DNA of 5,775 nucleotides. Source: Candidatus Saccharibacteria bacterium UBA6209. Lineage in GTDB: Bacteria; Patescibacteriota; Saccharimonadia; Saccharimonadales; Saccharimonadaceae. The translations under genes were made by a program, and so were the position numbers. The stretch covers positions 1-5,775 of the forward strand of contig DISN01000003.1 in the NCBI GenBank assembly GCA_002421965.1, written 5' to 3'. Under the pieces are notes generated by a model, which was given only the letters and a program-made list of their open reading frames with translations, ran no database searches and was not told the origin of the DNA. The number at the start of each line of letters is the position of its first letter. Position 1 is the first letter of the stretch. Positions 1 to 5,052 of this stretch are shown piece after piece.

Positions 1-1797
1 GCTAGCTTCGTGGCACTCGCCCCGGAGAGCGATCTAGCAAAGCAGCTGACCAAGGCTGAATATCGCCAACAAGTTGATGATTATATTGCAGCTACTGCCA
101 GTAAGTCAGAGGTTGAGCGCCAGGAGAATAAACAAAAAACCGGAGTGTTTACTGGTAGTTATGCGGTTAATCCAGTCAGTGGCGCTAAAGTTCCAATCTG
201 GGTAGCCGACTATGTGCTTGGCAGTTACGGCACGGGTGCGTTGATGGCTGTCCCGGCGCATGACGAGCGCGACAACGAGTTTGCGACGAAATTTGATCTA
301 CCAATTATCCAGGTTATTGATACGCCAGATAGCTACAAAGACACAGAGCCGTACACTGGCGAGGGGGAGTTAATTAACAGCGGTTCGTTTAACGGTGAAC
401 GAAGCGAAGATGCTCGAGAGCAGATTGTAGCTTGGCTGGAGGAGCGGGGAACTGGTCGATCGCAGACAACTTATCGTATGCGTGACTGGTTAATTTCTCG
501 CCAGCGTTACTGGGGTGCACCAATTCCAATTGTCCATGTCGATGGCCATGCGCCAATTGCGGTTCACGAGAGCTGTTTGCCAGTTGTTTTGCCAGAAGTT
601 GAGGACTTTAGGCCAACTGGCGGTAATACTTCGGTGCTGGCTCAGGTAGATGACTGGGTTAGGGTTTGGGTAAATGTCGACACCGGTGAAACAGTGTCAA
701 TTACCGAGCCAAAACCAGACGGTGACCAGTGGCAAGAGGGTCGACGTGAGACCGATACGCTAGATGGCTACGCCTGCTCAAGCTGGTATTTCCTTCGCTA
801 CATCGATCCATTTAACGCCGAGCAAGCTTGGGATCCAGAGCTTGCGAAGCAGTGGTTGCCGGTTGATTACTACAACGGTGCCGACCATGCGGTAGCGCAC
901 CTGCTCTATAGTCGTTTTTGGATGAGGTTTTTCTATAAACTAGGTCTAGTGCCGACCCCAGAGCCGTTTAAGCGAATGATGTATAACGCCTATATTATGG
1001 CGCCAGACGGTCAGAAGATGTCTAAGTCAAGGGGCAATGTTATTGATCCGATGGAGATTATGGACTCTGGTTATGGAGCTGATTCGCTGCGAGTTTATGA
1101 GATGTTTATTGCGCCGTATGATATGGACGCGCCGTGGGATACTCGGGGCGTGCCAGGTACTTACCGGTTCCTTAATCGGGTGTGGAATTTGGTGCAGGAA
1201 TTTGTTGAGGCTGAGGTTGAGGTCGGTGGTCGGGCATCCTCTGAAAATAATCCGGGACCCGCAAATGCAGCCCAGATTTTTTCAGAGGACGCCGCTCCCG
1301 CCTCTAATGCTGGTAGTGATATCTTGAAGATTGCTCATGCGACTATCAAAAAAGTCACTAGCGATATCGAGGACGAGAAGTTCAACACTGCCGTCGCAGC
1401 GATGATGGAGATGGTTAACGGTCTGTACAAGATCAAGGACGCAGATGGTATTAATCAGGGTGATGACTGGCGGTTTGCACTAGAGGGTCTGCTGCAGATA
1501 CTGGCGCCATTTGCGCCGCATATTACAGAGGAGTTATGGAGTGACCTGGGTCACACTGACACAATCCACATCGACCACTGGCCAAAATGGGACGATTCGT
1601 TTATCCAGAGTGATAAAATGACCATAATCGTTCAGGTGAACGGTAAGTTGCGCGCTAAGTTAGAGCTGCCCGCCGACACTGACCAAAAAACCGTCGAAGA
1701 GACGGCTCTAGCGGATGAAAATGTTCAGAGATTTGTCGATGGCGAGCCAAGGAAAGTAGTGTATGTTCCTGGAAAACTTGTCAATATCGTTACATGA
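1..1797 (+). CDS. leuS: Leucyl-tRNA synthetase, 3' part (N-terminus outside window)
   Basis: Class I aminoacyl-tRNA synthetase that charges tRNA-Leu in the cytoplasm. The frame is open from base 1 and the first residues (ASFVALAPES) already match the interior of the editing (CP1) domain, so the GTG at position 10 is not the start. 598 residues are visible and the HIGH motif lies upstream of the window. In order: rest of the editing domain with the HDERD motif (residues 87-91) that anchors the mischarged amino acid; the family signature TYRMRDWLISRQRYWG (157-172); the catalytic-core return; KMSKS at 339-343; the helical anticodon-binding domain; and the small C-terminal domain starting near VQVNGKLRAK and ending PGKLVNIVT. 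The zinc-ribbon cysteines seen in some LeuRS are absent after GAPIPIVH. Residues 411-440 form an Ala/Ser/Asn/Pro-rich linker coded by an inverted repeat (see findings). It ends in TGA. Its neighbour on the other strand converges on it with 48 bases between the stops. Confidence 0.97.
   Translation, partial: ASFVALAPESDLAKQLTKAEYRQQVDDYIAATASKSEVERQENKQKTGVFTGSYAVNPVSGAKVPIWVADYVLGSYGTGALMAVPAHDERDNEFATKFDLPIIQVIDTPDSYKDTEPYTGEGELINSGSFNGERSEDAREQIVAWLEERGTGRSQTTYRMRDWLISRQRYWGAPIPIVHVDGHAPIAVHESCLPVVLPEVEDFRPTGGNTSVLAQVDDWVRVWVNVDTGETVSITEPKPDGDQWQEGRRETDTLDGYACSSWYFLRYIDPFNAEQAWDPELAKQWLPVDYYNGADHAVAHLLYSRFWMRFFYKLGLVPTPEPFKRMMYNAYIMAPDGQKMSKSRGNVIDPMEIMDSGYGADSLRVYEMFIAPYDMDAPWDTRGVPGTYRFLNRVWNLVQEFVEAEVEVGGRASSENNPGPANAAQIFSEDAAPASNAGSDILKIAHATIKKVTSDIEDEKFNTAVAAMMEMVNGLYKIKDADGINQGDDWRFALEGLLQILAPFAPHITEELWSDLGHTDTIHIDHWPKWDDSFIQSDKMTIIVQVNGKLRAKLELPADTDQKTVEETALADENVQRFVDGEPRKVVYVPGKLVNIVT
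1237..1289. repeat. 11-bp perfect inverted repeat inside leuS
   Basis: Arm TCCTCTGAAAA (1237-1247) and its exact reverse complement TTTTCAGAGGA (1279-1289) are separated by 31 bases. The repeat codes for the low-complexity linker of LeuRS at about residues 413-430, between the catalytic core and the helices of the anticodon-binding domain. It may be an in-frame insertion of a hairpin element or chance; the sequence alone does not decide. Confidence 0.6.
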
Positions 1798-1823
1798 AAA
1801 ACAGCCGACATATTTGTCGGCTG
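1797..1823 (-). terminator. Intrinsic terminator of the lipoprotein gene
   Basis: A perfect 9-bp stem CAGCCGACA / TGTCGGCTG (1802-1810 and 1815-1823) has a 4-base loop. On the minus strand it is followed by five T (complement of 1797-1801), so it is a textbook rho-independent terminator 22 bases past the stop of the minus-strand gene. In the leuS direction the same stem has no T-run after it, so leuS termination is probably less efficient here. Confidence 0.85.
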
Positions 1824-1845
1824 CTGGTCATTGAAATAGGCTGGC

Positions 1846-2244
1846 CTAGTCCTGTACCCGCGCACTACAGTGCATTGGCACAACGATTATCTCTTCGGCT
1901 TGCAATTCAGGTAGCTTAGATGTGTTGTGCGCAGGAAGGTCGCTCGGGTCAATCTCCATCATATCTGGCAAATCACCGCTTCTGCCACTCTCTTCCCACT
2001 CTTTCGCTACGTGGGCAACTATATTATGAATCTGAGCGCTACTGAGCGATCCGTCAGAAGATTCTTCGCGGATTATTTTCGTTAAAGTGTCTCCAGGCTT
2101 GACATTGACTATAGCTTGATCAGCACATATAATAGTATCTTGCTTGTTTTGTTCTGCATTGGCACATCCTGAAAGGGCAGCTGCTCCCACTAGGGCGATA
2201 GCTGGTGCCTTTAGTATGTTCTTTGATCGTAAGAAGTTGCTCAT
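1846..2244 (-). CDS. Small lipoprotein with a LysM-like domain
   Basis: Predicted secreted, lipid-anchored protein of 132 residues. The N-terminus is a classic lipoprotein signal: basic MSNFLRSKNILK, a hydrophobic core (residues 13-25) and lipobox LSGC with the modified Cys at 27. Then comes a LysM-type opening, VNVKPGDTLTKI (46-57), and a matching close, LQAEEIIVVP. LysM domains bind peptidoglycan or other GlcNAc polymers, so an envelope role is inferred. The span between opening and close is about 78 residues against roughly 44-50 for a normal LysM, because of an acidic middle insert. Two further cysteines (C40 and C126) bracket the domain and could form a disulfide. I chose the ATG at 2242-2244 because AAGAAAGGAT precedes it and the signal peptide begins there. 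An in-frame ATG at 2290-2292 would add 16 residues, but it lies at the predicted transcript 5' end. The exact function is unknown. Confidence 0.8.
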   Translation of the reverse strand: MSNFLRSKNILKAPAIALVGAAALSGCANAEQNKQDTIICADQAIVNVKPGDTLTKIIREESSDGSLSSAQIHNIVAHVAKEWEESGRSGDLPDMMEIDPSDLPAHNTSKLPELQAEEIIVVPMHCSARVQD

Positions 2245-2256
2245 AGTAAAAATAAT

Positions 2257-2266
2257 ATCCTTTCTT
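2257..2266 (-). promoter_or_regulatory. Ribosome binding site deciding the lipoprotein start
   Basis: Read on the minus strand this is AAGAAAGGAT, with AAGGA as the Shine-Dalgarno core, 12 bases upstream of the ATG at 2244. The upstream ATG at 2292 has no comparable site, which favours the shorter protein. The same 10-mer precedes the other minus-strand gene (5431-5440). Confidence 0.6.
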
Positions 2267-2298
2267 TCGGGGGCTGATATAGTATCGCCCATACTTCT

Positions 2299-2327
2299 AT
2301 ATTAACACAAGCGTGATAAAAAGTCAA
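2299..2327 (-). promoter_or_regulatory. Sigma-70-type promoter of the lipoprotein gene
   Basis: On the minus strand: -35 TTGACT (2322-2327), 17-base spacer, -10 TAATAT (2299-2304). Transcription should start near 2292, giving a leader of about 48 bases before the ATG at 2244. It is back to back with the rpmF promoter, with 30 bases between the two -35 boxes, so a factor binding between them could affect both. Confidence 0.8.
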
Positions 2328-2357
2328 TAGTAATGTACTAATATAGTTATTTTCCCC

Positions 2358-2386
2358 TTGAGAAATCTGTTAAAAACCGTTATAAT
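2358..2386 (+). promoter_or_regulatory. Sigma-70-type promoter of the rpmF-nusB-Nudix cluster
   Basis: -35 TTGAGA (2358-2363), 17-base spacer, perfect -10 TATAAT (2381-2386). The expected start is near 2393, giving a leader of about 36 bases that carries AAGGAG (2415-2420), 8 bases before the rpmF ATG. This is one of the strongest plus-strand promoters in the window and probably drives rpmF, nusB and the Nudix gene, possibly reading on into rnc and khpA. Confidence 0.85.
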
Positions 2387-2428
2387 ACCACCTAAGTGTT
2401 ACTATAAACTGAAAAAGGAGAATTTTGT

Positions 2429-2569
2429 ATGGCACAACCGAAAAAGCATACAAGTCCACGCAAGACCGGCCTTCGCCGCAGTCACCTGAAGCTAAAGTTG
2501 GCCCGTCGAGTCAATGCTACTTCACCTGTCAAAGTGAAGACTACCAAGCGTGAAACTGGTAAAAACTAA
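2429..2569 (+). CDS. rpmF: Ribosomal protein L32 (bL32), short zinc-less form
   Basis: A 46-residue, very basic protein of the large ribosomal subunit. The first 20 residues (MAQPKKHTSPRKTGLRRSHL) carry the L32 signature, MAxPKKxTSxxRxxxRRSH. The usual C-terminal half, a zinc ribbon with two CxxC pairs in a protein of roughly 55-60 residues, is missing: there is no cysteine at all and the tail is Lys/Thr-rich (TKRETGKN). The start is fixed by AAGGAG at ideal spacing and by family alignment. The gene leads the cluster directly after a strong promoter and sits 29 bases before nusB. L32 near rnc is a gene association also found in other bacteria. I rate this as a genuine short L32 because the stop is followed by a normally spaced gene and the tail is basic, as expected for an rRNA-binding extension. 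Confidence 0.88.
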   Translation: MAQPKKHTSPRKTGLRRSHLKLKLARRVNATSPVKVKTTKRETGKN

Positions 2570-2598
2570 GATAATTAACAACTGAACCAAATATTGCT

Positions 2599-3063
2599 AT
2601 GGCATCAAATCGTCATCTTGGCCGCATGATTGCACTACAAACTTTGTATGAATACGAGTTTCGTGTTCAATCTGAAGATAAGTGGGCTAATTCATCAGAA
2701 ATATTGAAACGCAACCTCGAGAGGTATAAATCTTCGATCGATGATTTTTCATTTATTGAAAAATTAGTCAACGGAGTGATTGAACTACAGTCGAAGCTTG
2801 ATGAGCAGTTAACTCCCTTGGCACCTGATTGGCCGATTGAGCAGATATCTAGAATTGACCGCGCTGTCTTGCGGCTTGGTATCTATGAGCTGGTACATTC
2901 AGATGAAAAGGTCCCGTACAAGGTCGTCATCAATGAGGCGGTTGAGCTAGCAAAGTCATTTGGTTCGGATAACTCAGGAAAGTTCGTAAACGGCGTACTT
3001 GGTACGGCGTATCGGACTCTCGTGGAGGGCTCCTCAGATGAAACCAAACCTACAGTCAGTTAA
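2599..3063 (+). CDS. nusB: Transcription antitermination factor NusB
   Basis: An all-helical RNA-binding protein of 154 residues. In the known family it pairs with NusE (ribosomal protein S10) on boxA RNA to prevent early termination in rRNA operons. Family features: N-terminal MASNRHLGRMIALQTLYEYEF (an Arg-rich RNA-contacting start followed by helix 1), the central PLAPDWPIEQISRIDRAVLRLGIYEL block, VPYKVVINEAVELAKSFG, and FVNGVLGTAYR near the C-terminus. Length is normal (about 130-160 residues). The start at 2599 fits the family, but no Shine-Dalgarno site is visible in the 29 bases after rpmF, so translation may depend on coupling to rpmF or on an SD-independent mode. The last 26 bases overlap the Nudix gene, whose ribosome binding site lies inside nusB, so the two are very likely co-transcribed. 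Confidence 0.95.
   Translation: MASNRHLGRMIALQTLYEYEFRVQSEDKWANSSEILKRNLERYKSSIDDFSFIEKLVNGVIELQSKLDEQLTPLAPDWPIEQISRIDRAVLRLGIYELVHSDEKVPYKVVINEAVELAKSFGSDNSGKFVNGVLGTAYRTLVEGSSDETKPTVS
3024..3029 (+). promoter_or_regulatory. Ribosome binding site setting the Nudix start
   Basis: GGAGGG lies inside the nusB coding region, 8 bases before the ATG at 3038. It supports 3038 over the upstream in-frame start at 2999, and suggests translational coupling with nusB. Confidence 0.75.
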
Positions 3064-3529
3064 AAAGTATTTTGGTCGTAAAAAGCCATCAATTCAAGAG
3101 GTGGTGCGCGAATCAACCGCTGGTGGTGTGATTTTTCGTCGCAACGATCAGGGTGAAGTAGAATTTCTGCTCTACCAGGATGCACGTGATCGCTGGACTA
3201 TACCTAAGGGCCATGTCGAGCCGGGTGAGACTGCCGTCGACGCTGCTAAGCGTGAAGTTACGGAGGAGTCTGGGCTTAAGAACATTGCTATGTGCGGTTG
3301 GCTAGGCAAGGTCAATTTTCGTTATCGGCGGTTAGATAAACTAGTGTTGATATCTCAGCAAGTTTATCTGGTCAAGGCACTAGATCCGCACGAGGAGCCA
3401 AAGAAAGAGGACTGGATGAATGGTCTAAAGTGGTTTTCGTTTTACGATGCGCTGGATGAGGTCGAATACGAGGATATCGGCAAGCTAATCATGCTGGCGA
3501 TGAAGCGTATCCGGCAGGAAAAACTATAA
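3038..3529 (+). CDS. Nudix hydrolase, diadenosine-polyphosphate-hydrolase-like
   Basis: A 163-residue cytoplasmic pyrophosphohydrolase. It contains a complete Nudix box, G58-x5-E64-x7-R72-E73-V-x-E76-E77-x-G79-L80, which binds the divalent metal and cleaves nucleoside diphosphates linked to another moiety. The preceding RWTIPKGHVEPGE and the opening STAGGVIFRR resemble Ap4A hydrolase and MutT-like members. Nudix specificity cannot be read reliably from the box, so Ap4A, NTP clean-up or RNA 5'-pyrophosphate removal all remain possible. The first 25 residues are Lys-rich (KKYFGRKK) and precede the fold. The start overlaps the end of nusB by 26 bases in another frame, with its own ribosome binding site. 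Its place among RNA genes is compatible with a nucleotide or RNA 5'-end role, but that is inference. 90 bases separate it from rnc. Confidence 0.9.
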   Translation: MKPNLQSVKKYFGRKKPSIQEVVRESTAGGVIFRRNDQGEVEFLLYQDARDRWTIPKGHVEPGETAVDAAKREVTEESGLKNIAMCGWLGKVNFRYRRLDKLVLISQQVYLVKALDPHEEPKKEDWMNGLKWFSFYDALDEVEYEDIGKLIMLAMKRIRQEKL

Positions 3530-3545
3530 TAATAGTATTCGAGAG

Positions 3546-3595
3546 AAGAGCCGAGCTTGCTCTGGCTATTCCGAGGATGCGCCCTGTGTTACAGG
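3546..3595 (+). other. Short hairpins in the rnc leader region
   Basis: Between the Nudix gene and rnc, AGCCGAG / CTC-T-GGCT (3549-3567) forms a 7-bp stem with a CTTG loop and one bulged T, extendable by two A-T pairs beyond a mismatch (3546 to 3570). A second small dyad, CCTGT-GTT-ACAGG, spans 3583-3595. Neither is followed by a T-run, so they are not intrinsic terminators. RNase III regulates its own mRNA through leader hairpins in some bacteria, which gives the position some interest, but these stems are short. Confidence 0.35.
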
Positions 3596-3619
3596 TTATA
3601 ATATGAACAGGAGGATAGT

Positions 3620-4324
3620 ATGAGCGGGATGGATTTAACTCCATACAGAGAGTTTGCAAAAAATGTTTTAGGGCTAGAGTTTGAGAATATTGACACATTT
3701 GTGACGGCACTTACCCATCGCAGTTATGTCAATGAGCACAAAAAATCAGCCACCGAACACAATGAGCGCCTAGAATTTTTGGGTGACGCAGTGCTCGAGT
3801 TGGTCGTAACGGATTATTTGTTTGCTAATTATGACGAGCCAGAGGGCATATTGACTAGTTGGCGGGCGTCATTGGTGCGAACCGAGAGTATCGGTGCGGC
3901 CGGTGAGTCTGTTGGCTACGCGCCACTAGTTAGGATGAGTAAGGGCGAGAAAAATGGATCTGATAGGGCTAGGCTGCAGATCTTAGCTAATGCTTTTGAG
4001 GCGGTCGTTGGCGCTATTTATCTAGAGTTTGGTTACGATACGGCTAGTGATTTTATCCACAAAAACATCATTGTTAAGCTTGATGATATTTTGCGCGAGG
4101 GTTCGTGGCGCGACCCAAAGTCTCACCTGCAAGAAGTTTCGCAGCGAATTGATGGGCACACTCCGGTCTACAAAGTGCTTGAAGAGGATGGTCCGGACCA
4201 TGACAAGATGTTTACCTTAGGGGTATTTGTTGGTGAAAAACAGATGGGTCAGGGGACTGGTCCAAGCAAGCAGGCTGCTCAGCAGGCAGCCGCAAAAGCT
4301 GCGCTCGAGAAATACCAAGCATAA
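3620..4324 (+). CDS. rnc: Ribonuclease III
   Basis: Double-strand-specific endoribonuclease of 234 residues (normal length) that processes pre-rRNA and structured mRNAs. The N-terminal RNase III domain covers about residues 8-150, with signature HNERLEFLGDAVLEL (47-61); E49, E52 and D56 match E38, E41 and D45 of the E. coli enzyme. The second metal-binding block reads LANAFEAVVGAIYLE (122-136): the essential Glu (E127) is present, but the Asp three residues before it, usual in well-studied enzymes, is Asn (N124). The C-terminal dsRNA-binding domain (about 165-233) ends with the SKQAAQQAAAKAAL helix. The start is supported by AGGAGG (3609-3614), 5 bases before the ATG. It follows the Nudix gene by 90 bases and precedes khpA by 51. 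Probably active; the N124 change deserves a check. Confidence 0.96.
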   Translation: MSGMDLTPYREFAKNVLGLEFENIDTFVTALTHRSYVNEHKKSATEHNERLEFLGDAVLELVVTDYLFANYDEPEGILTSWRASLVRTESIGAAGESVGYAPLVRMSKGEKNGSDRARLQILANAFEAVVGAIYLEFGYDTASDFIHKNIIVKLDDILREGSWRDPKSHLQEVSQRIDGHTPVYKVLEEDGPDHDKMFTLGVFVGEKQMGQGTGPSKQAAQQAAAKAALEKYQA

Positions 4325-4332
4325 GTTCAGTG

Positions 4333-4341
4333 TGGTACAAT
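4333..4341 (+). promoter_or_regulatory. Possible extended -10 promoter for khpA
   Basis: TGGTACAAT is an extended -10 element (TGn plus TACAAT at 4336-4341). No good -35 box lies 16-18 bases upstream. Transcription from it would begin near 4348, leaving about 28 bases of leader with a strong Shine-Dalgarno site. It could give khpA its own promoter in addition to read-through from rnc. Confidence 0.4.
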
Positions 4342-4375
4342 GTAATTACAGTATAACTTCAGGAGGAGGGGCAGT

Positions 4376-4777
4376 ATGTCAACAATAGACCAGCAATTTG
4401 TAGAGTATGTCGTTAAGTCACTGGTAGAGAATCCAGATGATGTTGTAGTGGAACGTTTGATCGACGAAAAGGGCGTTTTGCTTACACTAACCGTTAACCC
4501 AGAAGACCTAGGCCGAGTAATTGGTAAGCGTGGCGGTACGGCTCAGAGCCTGCGAACCTTGCTTCGTGCACTTGGTACTAAAAATGATGCTCGTTACAAC
4601 CTAAAAATCGTCAACAATGACGGCTTTACTGGCAGCCAAAGCAGTCAATCAAGCTCGTCAGACGACGACGAAAGCCCTGTTGTGGACAACTCAACAGATG
4701 AGGTTGTGGAAACCCGCTCAAGCTTTGCAGAAAACGCTCGAAAAGAGCTTGCAGAATTAGATGATCTCGATATATAA
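4376..4777 (+). CDS. khpA: KH-domain RNA-binding protein KhpA with acidic tail
   Basis: A 133-residue cytoplasmic RNA-binding protein of the KhpA/YlqC family. In Gram-positive bacteria KhpA pairs with KhpB and affects cell elongation, division and RNA metabolism. The single KH domain fills residues 1-80, with the nucleic-acid-binding GxxG loop as G50-K51-R52-G53 (motif GRVIGKRGGTAQSLR). The family is usually about 75-85 residues long. Here a further 50-residue tail follows: a Ser/Gln/Asp stretch (about 86-100) and a charged segment containing ENARKELAELDDLDI. The tail is acidic and likely disordered apart from a possible short terminal helix. The start is secure, with AGGAGGAGG (4361-4369) 6 bases before the ATG. 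khpA commonly lies near trmD in other bacteria; here trmD lies downstream, but a minus-strand gene intervenes. Confidence 0.9.
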   Translation: MSTIDQQFVEYVVKSLVENPDDVVVERLIDEKGVLLTLTVNPEDLGRVIGKRGGTAQSLRTLLRALGTKNDARYNLKIVNNDGFTGSQSSQSSSSDDDESPVVDNSTDEVVETRSSFAENARKELAELDDLDI

Positions 4778-4785
4778 TCATAAGT

Positions 4786-4876
4786 AGTTCAGACAACAAC
4801 ACTTGAACTGCGAGAAACAGCTTTGTGCGAGCAACTGATTACGAAACTAGTAATTTGTTGAGAAGCTTATTTGTGC
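4786..4876 (+). other. Structured 3' region of the khpA transcript
   Basis: No gene is visible between khpA and its terminator, but the 100 bases are rich in pairing. AGTTCA / TGAACT (4786-4791 and 4804-4809) can form a stem with a 12-base loop. A longer stem, 4832-4842 with 4850-4860, has 10 of 11 positions paired (one G-T wobble, one T-T mismatch) around a 7-base loop. This hairpin is flanked by an imperfect direct repeat, GAGAAACAGCTTTGTGC (4812-4828) and GAGAAGCTTATTTGTGC (4860-4876), identical at 13 of 17 positions. It may be a stabilising 3' UTR or a 3'-UTR-derived small RNA. No known RNA family is recognised and no convincing internal promoter is seen. Confidence 0.45.
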
Positions 4877-4877
4877 T

Positions 4878-4905
4878 AAAAAACCACCCTCTTGGGTGGT
4901 TTTTT
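4878..4905. terminator. Bidirectional intrinsic terminator
   Basis: AAAAAACCACCC (4878-4889), loop TCTT, GGGTGGTTTTTT (4894-4905): a perfect 12-bp inverted repeat with six A on one side and six T on the other. It works as a rho-independent terminator on both strands, ending the khpA-side transcript and also the converging membrane-protein transcript from the minus strand. Confidence 0.93.
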
Positions 4906-4921
4906 GGTGGCTGATGAATTT

Positions 4922-4933
4922 GGGGCGCGCCCC
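4922..4933. repeat. Perfect 12-bp GC palindrome
   Basis: GGGGCGCGCCCC is its own reverse complement and consists only of G and C, in otherwise AT-richer DNA. As RNA it could form a 4-bp GC hairpin. No T-run follows on either strand, so it is not a terminator in itself. It marks the edge of the GC-rich inverted-repeat zone. Confidence 0.6.
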
Positions 4934-4952
4934 GCCTAGTAACAATGAAAAT

Positions 4953-5052
4953 AGCCCACCGAAAGGACTCGAGCTGAATGGGCTTCGCCGACCCGAGAGA
5001 CTATTGTCTCAATCAGATCGAGCCGATTCGGCGAGGTTATTTTCGGCGGGCT
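4953..5052 (-). repeat. 100-nt nested inverted-repeat element after the membrane-protein stop
   Basis: The outer arms 4953-4964 (AGCCCACCGAAA) and 5041-5052 (TTTCGGCGGGCT) pair at 11 of 12 positions. On the minus strand the odd pair becomes a G-U wobble, so all 12 pair. Inside, TCGCCGA (4985-4991) pairs perfectly with TCGGCGA (5028-5034), and GAGAC-TATT-GTCTC (4997-5010) forms a further hairpin within that. Alternative local pairings exist: AGCCCA with TGGGCT at 4979-4984, and GCCG-ATT-CGGC at 5022-5032. The outer arm touches the TAG stop of the minus-strand gene exactly, and on that strand the element is followed by ATTTTCATT, so it may be a 3' UTR structure or terminator, a small RNA, or a palindromic repeat. 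No known RNA family is recognised. Confidence 0.55.

Noticed and set aside
1037..1327. Open frame inside leuS in another frame
   Set aside because: It is a shadow of the conserved LeuRS frame, with no ribosome binding site and an Arg/Leu-rich product typical of shifted frames. The same applies to 4029-4220 inside rnc.
2245..2292. Longer lipoprotein start at the ATG of 2290-2292
   Set aside because: It lies at the predicted transcription start, has no ribosome binding site, and would put 16 polar residues before a complete lipoprotein signal peptide.
2999..3037. Earlier in-frame start for the Nudix protein
   Set aside because: The extra 13 residues have no family support, and GGAGGG stands at ideal spacing before the ATG at 3038.
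3597..3602. TATAAT just before rnc as a promoter
   Set aside because: Transcription would begin at about 3609, inside the Shine-Dalgarno site, and no -35 box fits 16-18 bases upstream.
3489..3710. Minus-strand open frame across the Nudix-rnc gap
   Set aside because: It is antisense to two well-supported genes, with no promoter or recognisable product.
3620..4324. rnc as an inactivated pseudogene because of N124
   Set aside because: The frame is full length, all other catalytic residues and the RNA-binding domain are intact, and Asn at this site probably occurs in related lineages.
4953..5052. tRNA, 4.5S RNA, tmRNA or RNase P RNA in the nested repeat
   Set aside because: None of the diagnostic conserved sequences of these RNAs is present; only the pairing is striking.
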